Origin: JAFGBZ01 sp043817715
GTDB taxonomy: Archaea > Iainarchaeota > Iainarchaeia > Iainarchaeales > JAFGBZ01
Reading direction: 5' to 3'
DNA: 14,931 bases
Assembly: GCA_043817715.1 (NCBI GenBank)
Contig: JBDRGO010000001.1
Coordinates: forward strand, 1-14,931
In this document: in pieces, positions 1-5,266 of the stretch
Layout: every line of letters starts with the position of its first letter
Numbering within the stretch: position 1 is the first letter of the stretch
Program-made: the position numbers and the translations under genes
Notes under the pieces: model-generated
The model's input: the letters and a program-made list of their open reading frames with translations, nothing else
Told to the model about the DNA's origin: nothing
The model's database searches: none

Positions 1-161
1 TGGTTAACTAAAGGAGAGGTAACAAATAGTTCATGTTTTCCTTCAGCTCTGAAATTAGGATTATATTTTCCAGGGTAAATTAAAAAATCAACTAATATGT
101 TTTTTGTAGCTAAATCAGTTTTAGTCACAGTAACATAAAAACCCCAAAGTTCTTTACGCAT
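1..161 (-). CDS. Partial hypothetical protein, 3' end beyond the left edge
   Basis: The minus strand opens with ATG at 161-159 and stays open for 53 codons to the window edge. The protein begins MRKELWGFYVTVTKTD and continues with alternating hydrophobic residues (ILVDFLIYPGKY) that suggest a beta-rich domain. No signal peptide or membrane segment is visible. A TATA-like CTTTAAAT lies about 26 bases upstream of the ATG, as expected for a leaderless archaeal transcript, and this is the main reason to accept the start. I do not recognise the family. It is transcribed away from the truncated ATPase gene upstream and separated from it by 218 AT-rich bases. Confidence 0.5.
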   Translation of the reverse strand, partial: MRKELWGFYVTVTKTDLATKNILVDFLIYPGKYNPNFRAEGKHELFVTSPLVN

Positions 162-182
162 AACAAATTAAATGAATTAACA

Positions 183-191
183 AATTTAAAG
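183..191 (-). promoter_or_regulatory. TATA box candidate for the partial gene at the left edge
   Basis: On the minus strand the sequence reads CTTTAAAT, centred about 26 bases before the ATG at 161. That spacing would give a leaderless or nearly leaderless transcript. The local sequence is very AT-rich, so chance matches are common. Confidence 0.35.
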
Positions 192-379
192 CTTTTTCTT
201 TTTAATTGAAAGATAAGTAGATTATATGATTTTTGCTTTTTTCACTTGCTCTTTTATTCTTCATTATGCTCTTAAATTAACAATTTCATTAGATTAAGAA
301 CAAAACTTACAAAAAACAAACAATTATATTTAACTTTAAACATATAAAGTATAAAAGTATATATTGAATTTACTACTTC

Positions 380-1294
380 TTAGGAACTATTTCTTCCAAT
401 TACGCAATTGATTTCCGGGGTTTCCTCAATAATAATTATTCTTTCGTTTTTCGGGACAAACAAAAAAATTGCATTCAGAAAACTGGTTTTTCCGCTTCCG
501 GTATTTCCGCAGACAAGCAGGCTCAGGTCTGTTTTCATTGCAAATTCAAGAAAGGAAATTAATTCCGCAGAACATGTTTTTCCCTTGATTAAATCAATTG
601 GAGTAAAAGGTTTCTGGGAAAATTTTCTTATTGTAATGCTTGCTCCTGAAAATGCAACAGGAGAAATGCATGCATTCAATCTGTTTCCGTTTTCAAGCAC
701 TGCATTAATCTGCGGTTTCTGGAATGAAACCTGCCTTCCTGTTTTTCTTGCTAATTTATTGATTAAATTAATTGCCTCCATTTCATTTGAATAAAATAAG
801 TTTGTTTTCATCCAGCCAAAAATTCTGTGGAAAACATGCACTGGCTTTTCTTTTCCTGTCCCGATCAATGCAATTTCCTCCAAAGCATTGTCGTCCAATA
901 AAAACTGCATTAACCCGTTCCTGAATGCATTCAGTTCAATCAATTCAATCAGGTATTCTTTCTGCTGTTTTGAAATTGACAGCAAATTTTCTTCCAGAAA
1001 CCCATCCAAACAGTTTCTTGCCGGAAAATTTTTTTTCTCTGAATCGGTTTTTTTCCTGAATTCATTTAAAACCTGTTTTGCCAGCCATGCCTCTTCATTT
1101 GAAACCAAAGGAAAGTCAATTGCATACAATAATTCATTTTCGTGGTTAAAGCCGATTGAATGCCTTTCTTCTTTTTTCATGGTTTTAACAATATTGAATT
1201 CAATCAATCCAAATCCAAGAATATCTTCAGGGTTATCAAGGGTAATCGGCTCTTTTTTCTCCTTTTTTTCTTTTTTAGTTAAAACAGAAAACAA
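380..1294 (-). pseudogene. Truncated secretion/pilus-type ATPase (GspE/PilT/FlaI family)
   Basis: This 304-residue reading frame matches the archaeal type II/IV secretion ATPases that power pilus or archaellum assembly. A Lys-rich start leads into an N-terminal domain. A region near residues 185-225 (GRQVSFQKPQINAVLENGNR, then SGASITIRKFS) is typical of the family, and a perfect Walker A, GNTGSGKTS, lies at residues 263-271. The frame reads IIIIEETPEI at about 286-295, where the family continues with a conserved NW and then the Asp box, Walker B and His box. Instead it gives CVIGRNSS and stops. A different frame just after EETPEI reads QLRNWKK and then a stop, which looks like a decayed continuation. 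The sequence below 379 shows no further ATPase coding. The ATP-hydrolysis half is therefore missing, and I call it a broken gene. The start is TTG; the frame stays open upstream to a stop at 1361-1363 but has no better start codon. Confidence 0.8.
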
Positions 1295-1329
1295 ACAACC
1301 CCCCGCTCTCTTTTTGATTTTCTTTTTGC

Positions 1330-1358
1330 AAACTTTTTCTTTTCTAAAGAAAAAGTTT
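1330..1358. repeat. Perfect 13-bp inverted repeat with 3-base loop
   Basis: AAACTTTTTCTTT is followed by TCT and then AAAGAAAAAGTTT, a perfect hairpin. It lies between the start of the truncated ATPase gene and the promoter of the mazEF-like operon. It could be a transcription-ending hairpin left from an earlier arrangement, or it could arise from lysine-rich coding sequence in the extended ATPase frame. Confidence 0.6.
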
Positions 1359-1442
1359 CGTCAATTAACTATAAAATAAGAATAAAACACATTTATTTAA
1401 ATAAACTTCGTTAAATGACGACATTATTGCTGTAATTAAGCA

Positions 1443-1450
1443 TTTAAATA
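1443..1450 (+). promoter_or_regulatory. TATA box of the mazEF-like operon
   Basis: TTTAAATA is an ideal archaeal TATA box. A start of transcription about 25 bases downstream falls near 1473-1476, leaving a leader of about 20 bases that holds the AGGTG ribosome-binding site. Confidence 0.65.
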
Positions 1451-1484
1451 TGAATAAGTATGTATTAGTATGTAAAAGTATGTA
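1447..1484 (+). promoter_or_regulatory. 10-base-period direct repeats, putative operator of the mazEF-like operon
   Basis: AGTATGTA occurs exactly at 1457-1464, 1467-1474 and 1477-1484. A weaker copy, AATATGAA, sits one more period upstream at 1447-1454. The 10-base period places each copy on the same face of the helix. The array runs from the TATA box across the predicted transcription start to the ribosome-binding site, where a bound repressor would block transcription. MazE/AbrB-type antitoxins usually repress their own operon, so binding by the encoded antitoxin is a reasonable inference. Confidence 0.55.
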
Positions 1485-1494
1485 GGTGTTTTTG

Positions 1495-1761
1495 ATGTAT
1501 GAAACAATTTGTGTTATAGGAGAAAGAGGGCAAATAACTATTCCTAAAACAATCAGGGAAATTAAAGGAATGAATCCCAAAGAGAAAGTAATTGTTAAAA
1601 TTGAAAATGATAAAATTGTGGTGGAAAAGAAATTGTCAAAAAAAGAGAAAGAAGAATTAATGAAAGAGTATTATATAAAACATGCGAAAGAAAATGATGG
1701 ACTGGCTAAAGAAATGGAATCAGTAAGCATGGAAGCAAGCAGGTTTTTGGATGATTATTAA
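1495..1761 (+). CDS. MazE/AbrB-type antitoxin (SpoVT-AbrB domain)
   Basis: The 88-residue protein starts with a swapped-hairpin AbrB DNA-binding domain. GERGQITIPKTIRE at about residues 9-22 is the signature, followed by EKVIVKIENDKIVVEKK. After residue 47 comes a charged, helical and probably flexible tail, the part that binds the toxin in MazE-type antitoxins. I prefer the ATG at 1495 to the GTG at 1486, because AGGTG at 1484-1488 then serves as a ribosome-binding site six bases ahead and the GTG lies inside that site. The gene overlaps the toxin gene by 11 bases, so translation is likely coupled. An ideal TATA box and an array of AGTATGTA repeats lie upstream and suggest autoregulation. 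The family call is firm; the toxin-neutralising role is inferred from the neighbour. Confidence 0.88.
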   Translation: MYETICVIGERGQITIPKTIREIKGMNPKEKVIVKIENDKIVVEKKLSKKEKEELMKEYYIKHAKENDGLAKEMESVSMEASRFLDDY

Positions 1762-2098
1762 AAGAAGCGATATTTTGTTAGTGGATTTTGAACCTGTTAA
1801 AGGCTCAGAGCAGGGAAAAACAAGGCCGGCTGTTGTAGTTCAAAATGATATTGGAAATATGTATTCTAACACAACAATAATTGTTCCAATAACTAGTAAA
1901 ATTCCTTCAAAATATTATCCTACTGATGTTTTTGTTCCGGCAGAAAAATCAGGGTTAATGAAGGAAGGGATAATAAAATGCTCTCAAATAGCAACTATTT
2001 CGGTGAAGGACAGAGTAATAAAAAAAATCGGTTCATTAACTCCGGAAACAATGCATAAAGTAAATGAAGCGATTAAAACAAGTTTGGGGCTGGAGTGA
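1751..2098 (+). CDS. MazF/PemK-type endoribonuclease toxin
   Basis: This 115-residue protein has the usual length and motif order of the MazF family, whose members cut mRNA at short sequence motifs. It opens with RSDILLVDFEPVKGSEQGKTRP at residues 5-26, including the loop around Arg25. PITSK follows at 46-50, supplying the Thr/Ser that acts with the Arg in characterised MazF enzymes. Then come EKSGLMKEGIIKCSQIATI at 65-83 and a C-terminal helix with a SLGL end. Nothing is missing, so an active toxin is expected. The ATG lies inside the last codons of the antitoxin gene, with an 11-base overlap. No separate promoter is visible, so expression should depend on the upstream antitoxin gene. Confidence 0.92.
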   Translation: MIIKRSDILLVDFEPVKGSEQGKTRPAVVVQNDIGNMYSNTTIIVPITSKIPSKYYPTDVFVPAEKSGLMKEGIIKCSQIATISVKDRVIKKIGSLTPETMHKVNEAIKTSLGLE

Positions 2099-2162
2099 AT
2101 AAATTCATTATGCGAATTTGGAATTATTCTGCTTTAATTCAATCCTGAAATTTGTCCTGAAT

Positions 2163-2343
2163 TTAAATCAAATCAGATTTGCTTTTGTATCTTTCAAAGC
2201 AGTTTTCTGAACAGAAATTCTGGTAATAATAAAAGTCCTTGTTTTTAGGGTCAAGTTCTTTTGCGCACTGGCGGCATCCTTTTTTTTGTAGAATAAGATT
2301 TATTTGTTCCTGCTCTTCCTTTGCTATATTGCTCTAAATTCAT
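2163..2343 (-). CDS. Small zinc-finger protein with an apparent frameshift near its start
   Basis: On the minus strand, a frame open from 2333 to the TAA at 2165-2163 encodes an acidic helix (KEEQEQINLILQKKG), then CRQC, then about 18 residues including DFYYYQNF, and finally CSENC. The two Cys pairs, about 20 residues apart, make a clear treble-clef-like zinc site. This frame has no ATG, GTG or TTG after its upstream TAG. A good ATG at 2343-2341 begins MNLEQYSK in a neighbouring frame and would join the zinc-finger frame by a -1 shift near 2318-2325, giving about 60 residues. Possible explanations are a real frameshift mutation, a sequence error, slippage at the A-rich site, or a rare start codon such as ATA. 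The target of the zinc finger is unknown. Confidence 0.6.
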
Positions 2344-2365
2344 TTAATCACATAATTCTTTTTCA

Positions 2366-2614
2366 TTGGATTGTTTAAAAAAACCTTCCCTTGCTATTAT
2401 GTATACATTTGCTTTTTTAACTATCTTTTTCCTTTTTGTTTGCTTTCCTTATACCGCAATGTTTTTATTTCCCAAAGCCTCATTAGTATGGGCAGCATTT
2501 AATTGCTTGCTCGCAGATTCTCTGTTCGAAGACGAGGAAAGGCAACAGGAGGAAAAAAAGGGAAACCTTTTTTTTCTCTTCTATTTAATTTTTTTAAGTG
2601 ATTTTATTGCTTAA
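2366..2614 (+). CDS. Doubtful small membrane protein
   Basis: This frame could encode 82 residues: a long hydrophobic stretch (residues about 9-50), a charged segment with EDEERQQEEKK at about 56-66, and a second hydrophobic stretch at the C-terminus. The start would be a TTG without a ribosome-binding site, or the ATG at 2399. TTTAAAAA at 2374-2381 is a weak TATA candidate. T-rich DNA easily gives hydrophobic frames by chance, so I keep it only because the charged loop looks protein-like. Apart from this frame and the zinc-finger gene, I see nothing in 2099-2631. Confidence 0.2.
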   Translation: MDCLKKPSLAIMYTFAFLTIFFLFVCFPYTAMFLFPKASLVWAAFNCLLADSLFEDEERQQEEKKGNLFFLFYLIFLSDFIA

Positions 2615-2631
2615 TTAAATTTTTCTGCTTT

Positions 2632-2982
2632 TTACCAATTCAATTCATCATTTAATTCAATTTCTTTTCCTTTTTCTTCAGGCAGTTCAATCAGGTATTT
2701 TGCCGGTTTTTTTGGGGCATAATAAAGGGTCCATGGCTTTAGGTTTCTTTTAATGTCCACGGCTTTTTTGTTTTCATCTAAATATATTGCATCAATCGGG
2801 AAAAATACGAATAGCATGTGAATTGCATTAATTAAAGTGCCTTGCTCCGCAAATTCAAATATTAATGCATAATCAAAGTTTTTTTTGGATTCAAGCATTA
2901 ATCCTTTGAATTTTTTCCAATGCGAATCGGCAATCCTTGTTTTGTCTAATATTTTGCTTTTTTTTGTCTTGTTTTCAAGCAA
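2632..2982 (-). CDS. DUF192 family protein
   Basis: The 116-residue protein covers a full DUF192 domain, a small beta-rich fold of unknown function that is common in bacteria and archaea. Visible motifs are FKGLML near residues 25-30, MLFVFFPIDAIYLDENKKAVDI near 56-77, the KPWT that follows, and AKYLIELPEEKG near the end. Many bacterial members are exported. This one has no signal peptide and begins with a short basic leader, so a cytoplasmic location is more likely. The start is TTG at 2982, the first usable codon after an in-frame TGA. It lies 79 bases downstream of the small helical gene on the same strand and may be read with it. Confidence 0.85.
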   Translation of the reverse strand: MLENKTKKSKILDKTRIADSHWKKFKGLMLESKKNFDYALIFEFAEQGTLINAIHMLFVFFPIDAIYLDENKKAVDIKRNLKPWTLYYAPKKPAKYLIELPEEKGKEIELNDELNW

Positions 2983-3061
2983 AGCAGTTCACTGAATTTT
3001 TTGTTTTTTCTTATTTTTTATTTTCTTAATTTTTTCTGCAAATTTATTTTAAAAAATCAGT

Positions 3062-3247
3062 TTATCTTTTTAATTCGCTTAATTTCGGCAGCTTTATTTC
3101 TTCTAGGAAAACATGTTTTTGGCGGATTTCGATGGCGGTTTCTTTTTTTATTTCCGCATGCATTTGCCTGAATTTCTGTGTGTGTCCTGCCATTCTTTCA
3201 ATTATTTTAACTGCATTCCTTATCTGTTTTTCATTCATTTCTTCCAT
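3062..3247 (-). CDS. Small helical protein of unknown function
   Basis: This 61-residue, mostly helical and charged protein starts MEEMNEKQIRNAVKIIERMAG and ends with EIKLPKLSELKR. It has no Cys, no membrane segment and no motif that I can name. It is probably real: TTTAAAAGG on the minus strand, about 30 bases upstream of the ATG at 3247, makes a good TATA box for a leaderless transcript, and the codon and residue use resembles the neighbours. Two conserved-looking stretches, KIIERMAGHTQKFRQMH and the Pro-containing tail, suggest a small binding partner rather than an enzyme. It diverges from the cis-prenyltransferase gene. Confidence 0.6.
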   Translation of the reverse strand: MEEMNEKQIRNAVKIIERMAGHTQKFRQMHAEIKKETAIEIRQKHVFLEEIKLPKLSELKR

Positions 3248-3274
3248 GAAACCATGTAATTTATGGCTTTTTTC

Positions 3275-3283
3275 CTTTTAAAG
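3275..3283 (-). promoter_or_regulatory. TATA box of the small helical gene
   Basis: The minus strand reads TTTAAAAGG here, about 30 bases upstream of the ATG at 3247. This would give a transcript with almost no leader. Confidence 0.45.
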
Positions 3284-3322
3284 GTATTCTTTAAAATACT
3301 TTTCTAGGATTTGATTATTGAA

Positions 3323-3338
3323 CCATATATATTATAAT
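3323..3338 (+). promoter_or_regulatory. TATA-rich promoter of the cis-prenyltransferase gene
   Basis: CATATATATTATAATT lies about 35-48 bases upstream of the TTG start at 3372. It would initiate close to 3360 and leave a short leader. The exact box inside this AT-rich stretch cannot be fixed by eye. Confidence 0.4.
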
Positions 3339-3371
3339 TAATTTTAAATGAATTTTTAAAGTGGGCTTGAA

Positions 3372-4079
3372 TTGAAATCAGTTAACCTTAATTCAGTGGC
3401 ATTTATTCCTGACGGAAACAGGCGTTATGCTTTTGCCAGAAATGTTTCTTTGGCTGAAGCATATTTGATGGGAACCAAGAGAACTTGGGATGTATTTGAC
3501 TGGATGAAAAAATATCCTGAAACAAAATTCATTACTTTTTATACTTTGTCTCAGGAAAATCTTTCAAGAAGCAGGGAAGAATTAGGGGTTTTATTTAAAA
3601 TATTTGAAAAGGAATTAAATAAGGCAATTTCAAGAAGAAACCTTTTTGGCGAAGGGGTTAAAGTTAATTTTGTCGGAAAAAAGGATTTTTTTCCGCAGAA
3701 AATCCAGGTAAAAATGAATGAATTAAGCGAATTAACGCAGGACAACAAGGAAAGAATTATTTCTTTTGCAATCGGCTATAATGGGCAGGAAGAAATAATT
3801 AATGCTGCAAAATTATTAAGTGAAAAAGTCAAGTCAGGAGAGATTTTATCTGAAGAAATAACTCTTGATTTATTCAAAAAGCACCTGTATTATGGTTTTC
3901 CTGAACCTGATTTAATTGTTAGAACTTCCGGAACCCAAAGGCTTTCAGGCTTTTTAACTTATCAGTCAGCTTATAGTGAATTATTATTTTTAAAGAAATA
4001 CTGGCCTGAAATCAATGAGCAGGACATTGATTCAATTGTAAATGATTTTGATTCAAGGGAAAGAAGGTTCGGGAAGTAA
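3372..4079 (+). CDS. uppS: cis-prenyltransferase (undecaprenyl/polyprenyl diphosphate synthase family)
   Basis: This enzyme adds isopentenyl diphosphate units in cis configuration to an allylic diphosphate, making the long polyprenyl carrier used for glycosylation in archaea. The 235 residues match the family length, and all conserved regions are present: PDGNRRYA at 13-20 with the Mg-binding Asp14, FYTLSQENLSRSREEL at 56-71, YNGQEEI at 136-142, and PEPDLIVRTSGTQRLSGFL at 177-195 with the two Arg residues that bind diphosphate. Glu203 follows in YSELLF. The start is TTG at 3372, the first start codon after an in-frame stop. Chain length and exact product cannot be read from sequence. The tRNA-Gln region begins about 85 bases downstream. 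Confidence 0.93.
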   Translation: MKSVNLNSVAFIPDGNRRYAFARNVSLAEAYLMGTKRTWDVFDWMKKYPETKFITFYTLSQENLSRSREELGVLFKIFEKELNKAISRRNLFGEGVKVNFVGKKDFFPQKIQVKMNELSELTQDNKERIISFAIGYNGQEEIINAAKLLSEKVKSGEILSEEITLDLFKKHLYYGFPEPDLIVRTSGTQRLSGFLTYQSAYSELLFLKKYWPEINEQDIDSIVNDFDSRERRFGK

Positions 4080-4163
4080 AAAACAAATAATTCGGGAAGC
4101 ATAAAACAAATAAATCGCTTTTTAATTTTTGCTTCTAATCAATTAATAAGTGCTTTTGCATAT

Positions 4164-4222
4164 AGCTCCGTAGTATAGCAGCCTTTTAACAAAAGGTTGG
4201 CGAAAAGGAATACTGCGGTGCT
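4164..4222 (+). ncRNA. tRNA-like hairpin copying the 5' end of tRNA-Gln
   Basis: This 59-base segment begins AGCTCCGTAGTATAG and shares CCGTAGTATAG (4168-4178) with the 5' end of the tRNA-Gln starting at 4227. It does not fold as a tRNA because it lacks a T arm. It instead forms a long hairpin: 4164-4176 pairs with 4210-4222 over 13 positions with one T-T mismatch and one G-T wobble. Inside this is a second stem in which AGCCTTTT pairs with AAAAGGTT around an AAC loop. It ends five bases before the tRNA and may be part of its precursor. It could be a decayed tRNA gene, a tRNA leader structure, or the 5' half of an interrupted tRNA, since AGCTCCG is exactly complementary to CGGAGCT at 5472-5478. 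Confidence 0.45.
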
Positions 4223-4226
4223 TGGG

Positions 4227-4299
4227 AGCCCCGTAGTATAGTGGTCAAGTATGCCTGGCTTTGGACCAGGTGACCGGAGTTCGAATCTCCGCGGGGCTA
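4227..4299 (+). tRNA. tRNA-Gln (anticodon TTG)
   Basis: A complete 73-base cloverleaf. The acceptor stem pairs AGCCCCG with CGGGGCT, giving the A1-U72 end typical of archaeal tRNA-Gln, which is charged through Glu-tRNA-Gln and an amidotransferase. T8 and A9 are followed by a short three-pair D stem (GTA/TAT, one G-T wobble). The anticodon stem is CCTGG/CCAGG with loop CTTTGGA, giving anticodon TTG. The T stem is CGGAG/CTCCG with loop TTCGAAT. The discriminator base is A, and CCA is not encoded. There is no intron. An oligo-T run follows at once. Confidence 0.95.
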
Positions 4300-4308
4300 T
4301 TTTTTTTT
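4300..4308 (+). terminator. Oligo-T terminator after tRNA-Gln
   Basis: Nine T residues follow the discriminator base directly. Archaeal RNA polymerase stops efficiently at such T runs without needing a hairpin. Confidence 0.6.
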
Positions 4309-4317
4309 AATTTATTA

Positions 4318-4395
4318 AGCCCTGTTTTCACATAGGGCAAACAGTGCCTCGGTGCCAACGGACGAAACCGTTGGTTTGAATCTTTCGCGGGGCTA
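4318..4395 (+). other. Degenerate tRNA-like remnant ending in a tRNA 3' end
   Basis: This 78-base segment starts AGCCCTG and ends CGGGGCTA, so its ends can form a seven-pair acceptor-like stem with one G-T. The 3' part, TTGGTTTGAATCTTTCGCGG then GGCTA (4371-4395), resembles the T arm and acceptor of the neighbouring tRNA-Gln, but with changes and an extra T that destroy the T stem. Inside are a perfect seven-pair hairpin (CCAACGG at 4355-4361 with CCGTTGG at 4368-4374) and a five-pair one (GCCCT/AGGGC, 4319-4338). No anticodon arm can be placed. It looks like a decayed tRNA or an attachment-site relic. The same 3' sequence recurs at 5455-5479. Confidence 0.45.
4371..4395 (+). repeat. Left copy of the 25-base tRNA-3'-end-like direct repeat
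   Basis: It matches 5455-5479 at 24 of 25 positions; the only difference is G versus A in the final GGRGCTA. The two copies flank the PIN-type toxin-antitoxin pair. Its last seven paired bases, CGGGGCT, are exactly complementary to the 5' AGCCCCG of the intact tRNA-Gln. Confidence 0.75.
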
Positions 4396-4408
4396 ATTTT
4401 TCAATTTG

Positions 4409-4714
4409 TTACTTTATTTTTTGAACTTCTTTTTGTAAATCCTTTATTGAGTACTCTGATTTTATTCCGTTTTCAATTAAATATTTTCTCATTTCCCATA
4501 TTGTAGTATTAGCTATTTTTGCTGCTTTGCTAATGCTTACTTTTCCTTTCATATATTCTTCCATTGCTTTTTTTTTAATATGTTCAAAGTATCCTTTTTC
4601 TAGTAATATTCTCATAGTTGTGCTACGGTCTAAAGATTCTTTTTTGCTTAAATTGTCTATTTTGCTTAAAAAATCATTTTCTAATCTTATTCCTATTGCT
4701 GTACTTTCACTCAT
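4409..4714 (-). CDS. Antitoxin with ribbon-helix-helix start and UPF0175-type helix-turn-helix
   Basis: The 101-residue protein has two parts. Residues 4-41 (STAIGIRLENDFLSKIDNLS, then STTMRILLEKGY) look like a ribbon-helix-helix DNA-binding motif. Residues 50-93 (AMEEYMKGKVSISKAAKIAN and onward to the YSIKDLQKE segment) match UPF0175, a helix-turn-helix family whose members pair with DUF3368 PIN-type toxins. It is the second gene of the operon and overlaps the toxin stop codon by four bases (ATGA). A strong ribosome-binding site, GGAGGT at 4726-4721, lies six bases before its ATG. The toxin gene seems to lack one, so the antitoxin may be made in excess. The toxin-first gene order is less usual for type II systems. 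Confidence 0.85.
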   Translation of the reverse strand: MSESTAIGIRLENDFLSKIDNLSKKESLDRSTTMRILLEKGYFEHIKKKAMEEYMKGKVSISKAAKIANTTIWEMRKYLIENGIKSEYSIKDLQKEVQKIK

Positions 4715-5214
4715 TTTAAAACCTCCAAATACAAATAATCAATAATGCTTTGATTAAACCAACTGTCTTTTTTTAATTGTTCAATTGAATTTAATGCTTT
4801 TTCTTTAGTTATTTTTTTCTTTTTATATAATTCTAAAATAATTGAAGGGGTTCCTAATAAATTTAATTCAAGTATTGCTTCTTTTTTTCTTACATTGTTG
4901 TCATCGCATAAAAGAAACTCTGCTTTTGTTTCCCAGTAAAGTGCAATGGCCTCGGCTTCTCCTCCTTGAACATTGAAATCATTAATTCGTTCTATTAATT
5001 TTTTTTTCTTTACTTTTACTACTTTTATTTTTCCTTCTTTAATTATTTTTTCAATGATTAATGAATCTTCGTATTTTTTTTCTTTTCCTTTAATTACTAC
5101 TTCTTCAAAAACTTTTTCAGGAATTATTATATTTTTAAACTGTTCGCTGGCTTTTTCCAGAACAGTTATTTTGGCGAGAAGAATCAAAACCATTGCATCG
5201 CTTATAACAATCAT
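4711..5214 (-). CDS. DUF3368-type PIN-domain toxin
   Basis: This 167-residue protein matches the PIN-like DUF3368 family, predicted metal-dependent ribonucleases that act as toxins. The expected acidic residues are present: Asp6 in VISDAMVLI, Glu37/Glu38 in KVFEEVV, Glu86 in GGEAEAIAL, and Asp104/Asp105 in LLCDDNNVRKK. GTPSIILELYKKKKITKEKA (residues 121-140) corresponds to the family's GT-containing helix region. No residue needed for metal binding seems to be lost, so an active nuclease is expected. The ATG at 5214 lies about 30 bases downstream of the TATA box TTTATATA, so the mRNA is nearly leaderless. The gene and its antitoxin lie between two tRNA-3'-end-like repeats. The RNA target cannot be told from sequence. 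Confidence 0.88.
   Translation of the reverse strand: MIVISDAMVLILLAKITVLEKASEQFKNIIIPEKVFEEVVIKGKEKKYEDSLIIEKIIKEGKIKVVKVKKKKLIERINDFNVQGGEAEAIALYWETKAEFLLCDDNNVRKKEAILELNLLGTPSIILELYKKKKITKEKALNSIEQLKKDSWFNQSIIDYLYLEVLK
4721..4726 (-). promoter_or_regulatory. Strong ribosome-binding site of the UPF0175-type antitoxin
   Basis: The minus strand reads GGAGGT, six bases before the ATG at 4714 and inside the end of the toxin gene. It lets the downstream antitoxin be translated efficiently although it is the second gene. Confidence 0.7.
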
Positions 5215-5220
5215 AATATC

Positions 5221-5248
5221 TGTTATATATTGTGCACATTGTTATATA
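5221..5248. promoter_or_regulatory. Putative operator of the PIN toxin-antitoxin operon
   Basis: TGTTATATA occurs at 5221-5229 and again at 5240-5248, with the palindrome TGTGCACA between them at 5231-5238. The group lies between and over the TATA box and the start codon of the toxin gene, where a ribbon-helix-helix antitoxin could bind and repress. The binding itself is an inference. Confidence 0.45.
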
Positions 5249-5250
5249 AA
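5243..5250 (-). promoter_or_regulatory. TATA box of the PIN toxin-antitoxin operon
   Basis: The minus strand reads TTTATATA, centred about 32 bases before the ATG at 5214. This predicts a transcript with a leader of only a few bases. Confidence 0.6.
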
Positions 5251-5266
5251 TGGTTTTTGGTTTTTA

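Noticed and set aside
408..794. Plus-strand open frame of 128 codons
   Set aside because: It lies opposite the ATPase gene, whose minus-strand frame holds a perfect Walker A motif; the plus frame has no recognisable features.
2518..2545. TTCGAA motif as a tRNA T loop
   Set aside because: The flanking bases do not form a T stem, and no acceptor or anticodon arm can be found nearby on either strand.
4318..4395. Second functional tRNA gene
   Set aside because: Although the ends can pair, no anticodon arm can be placed and the T stem is broken by changes and an extra base.
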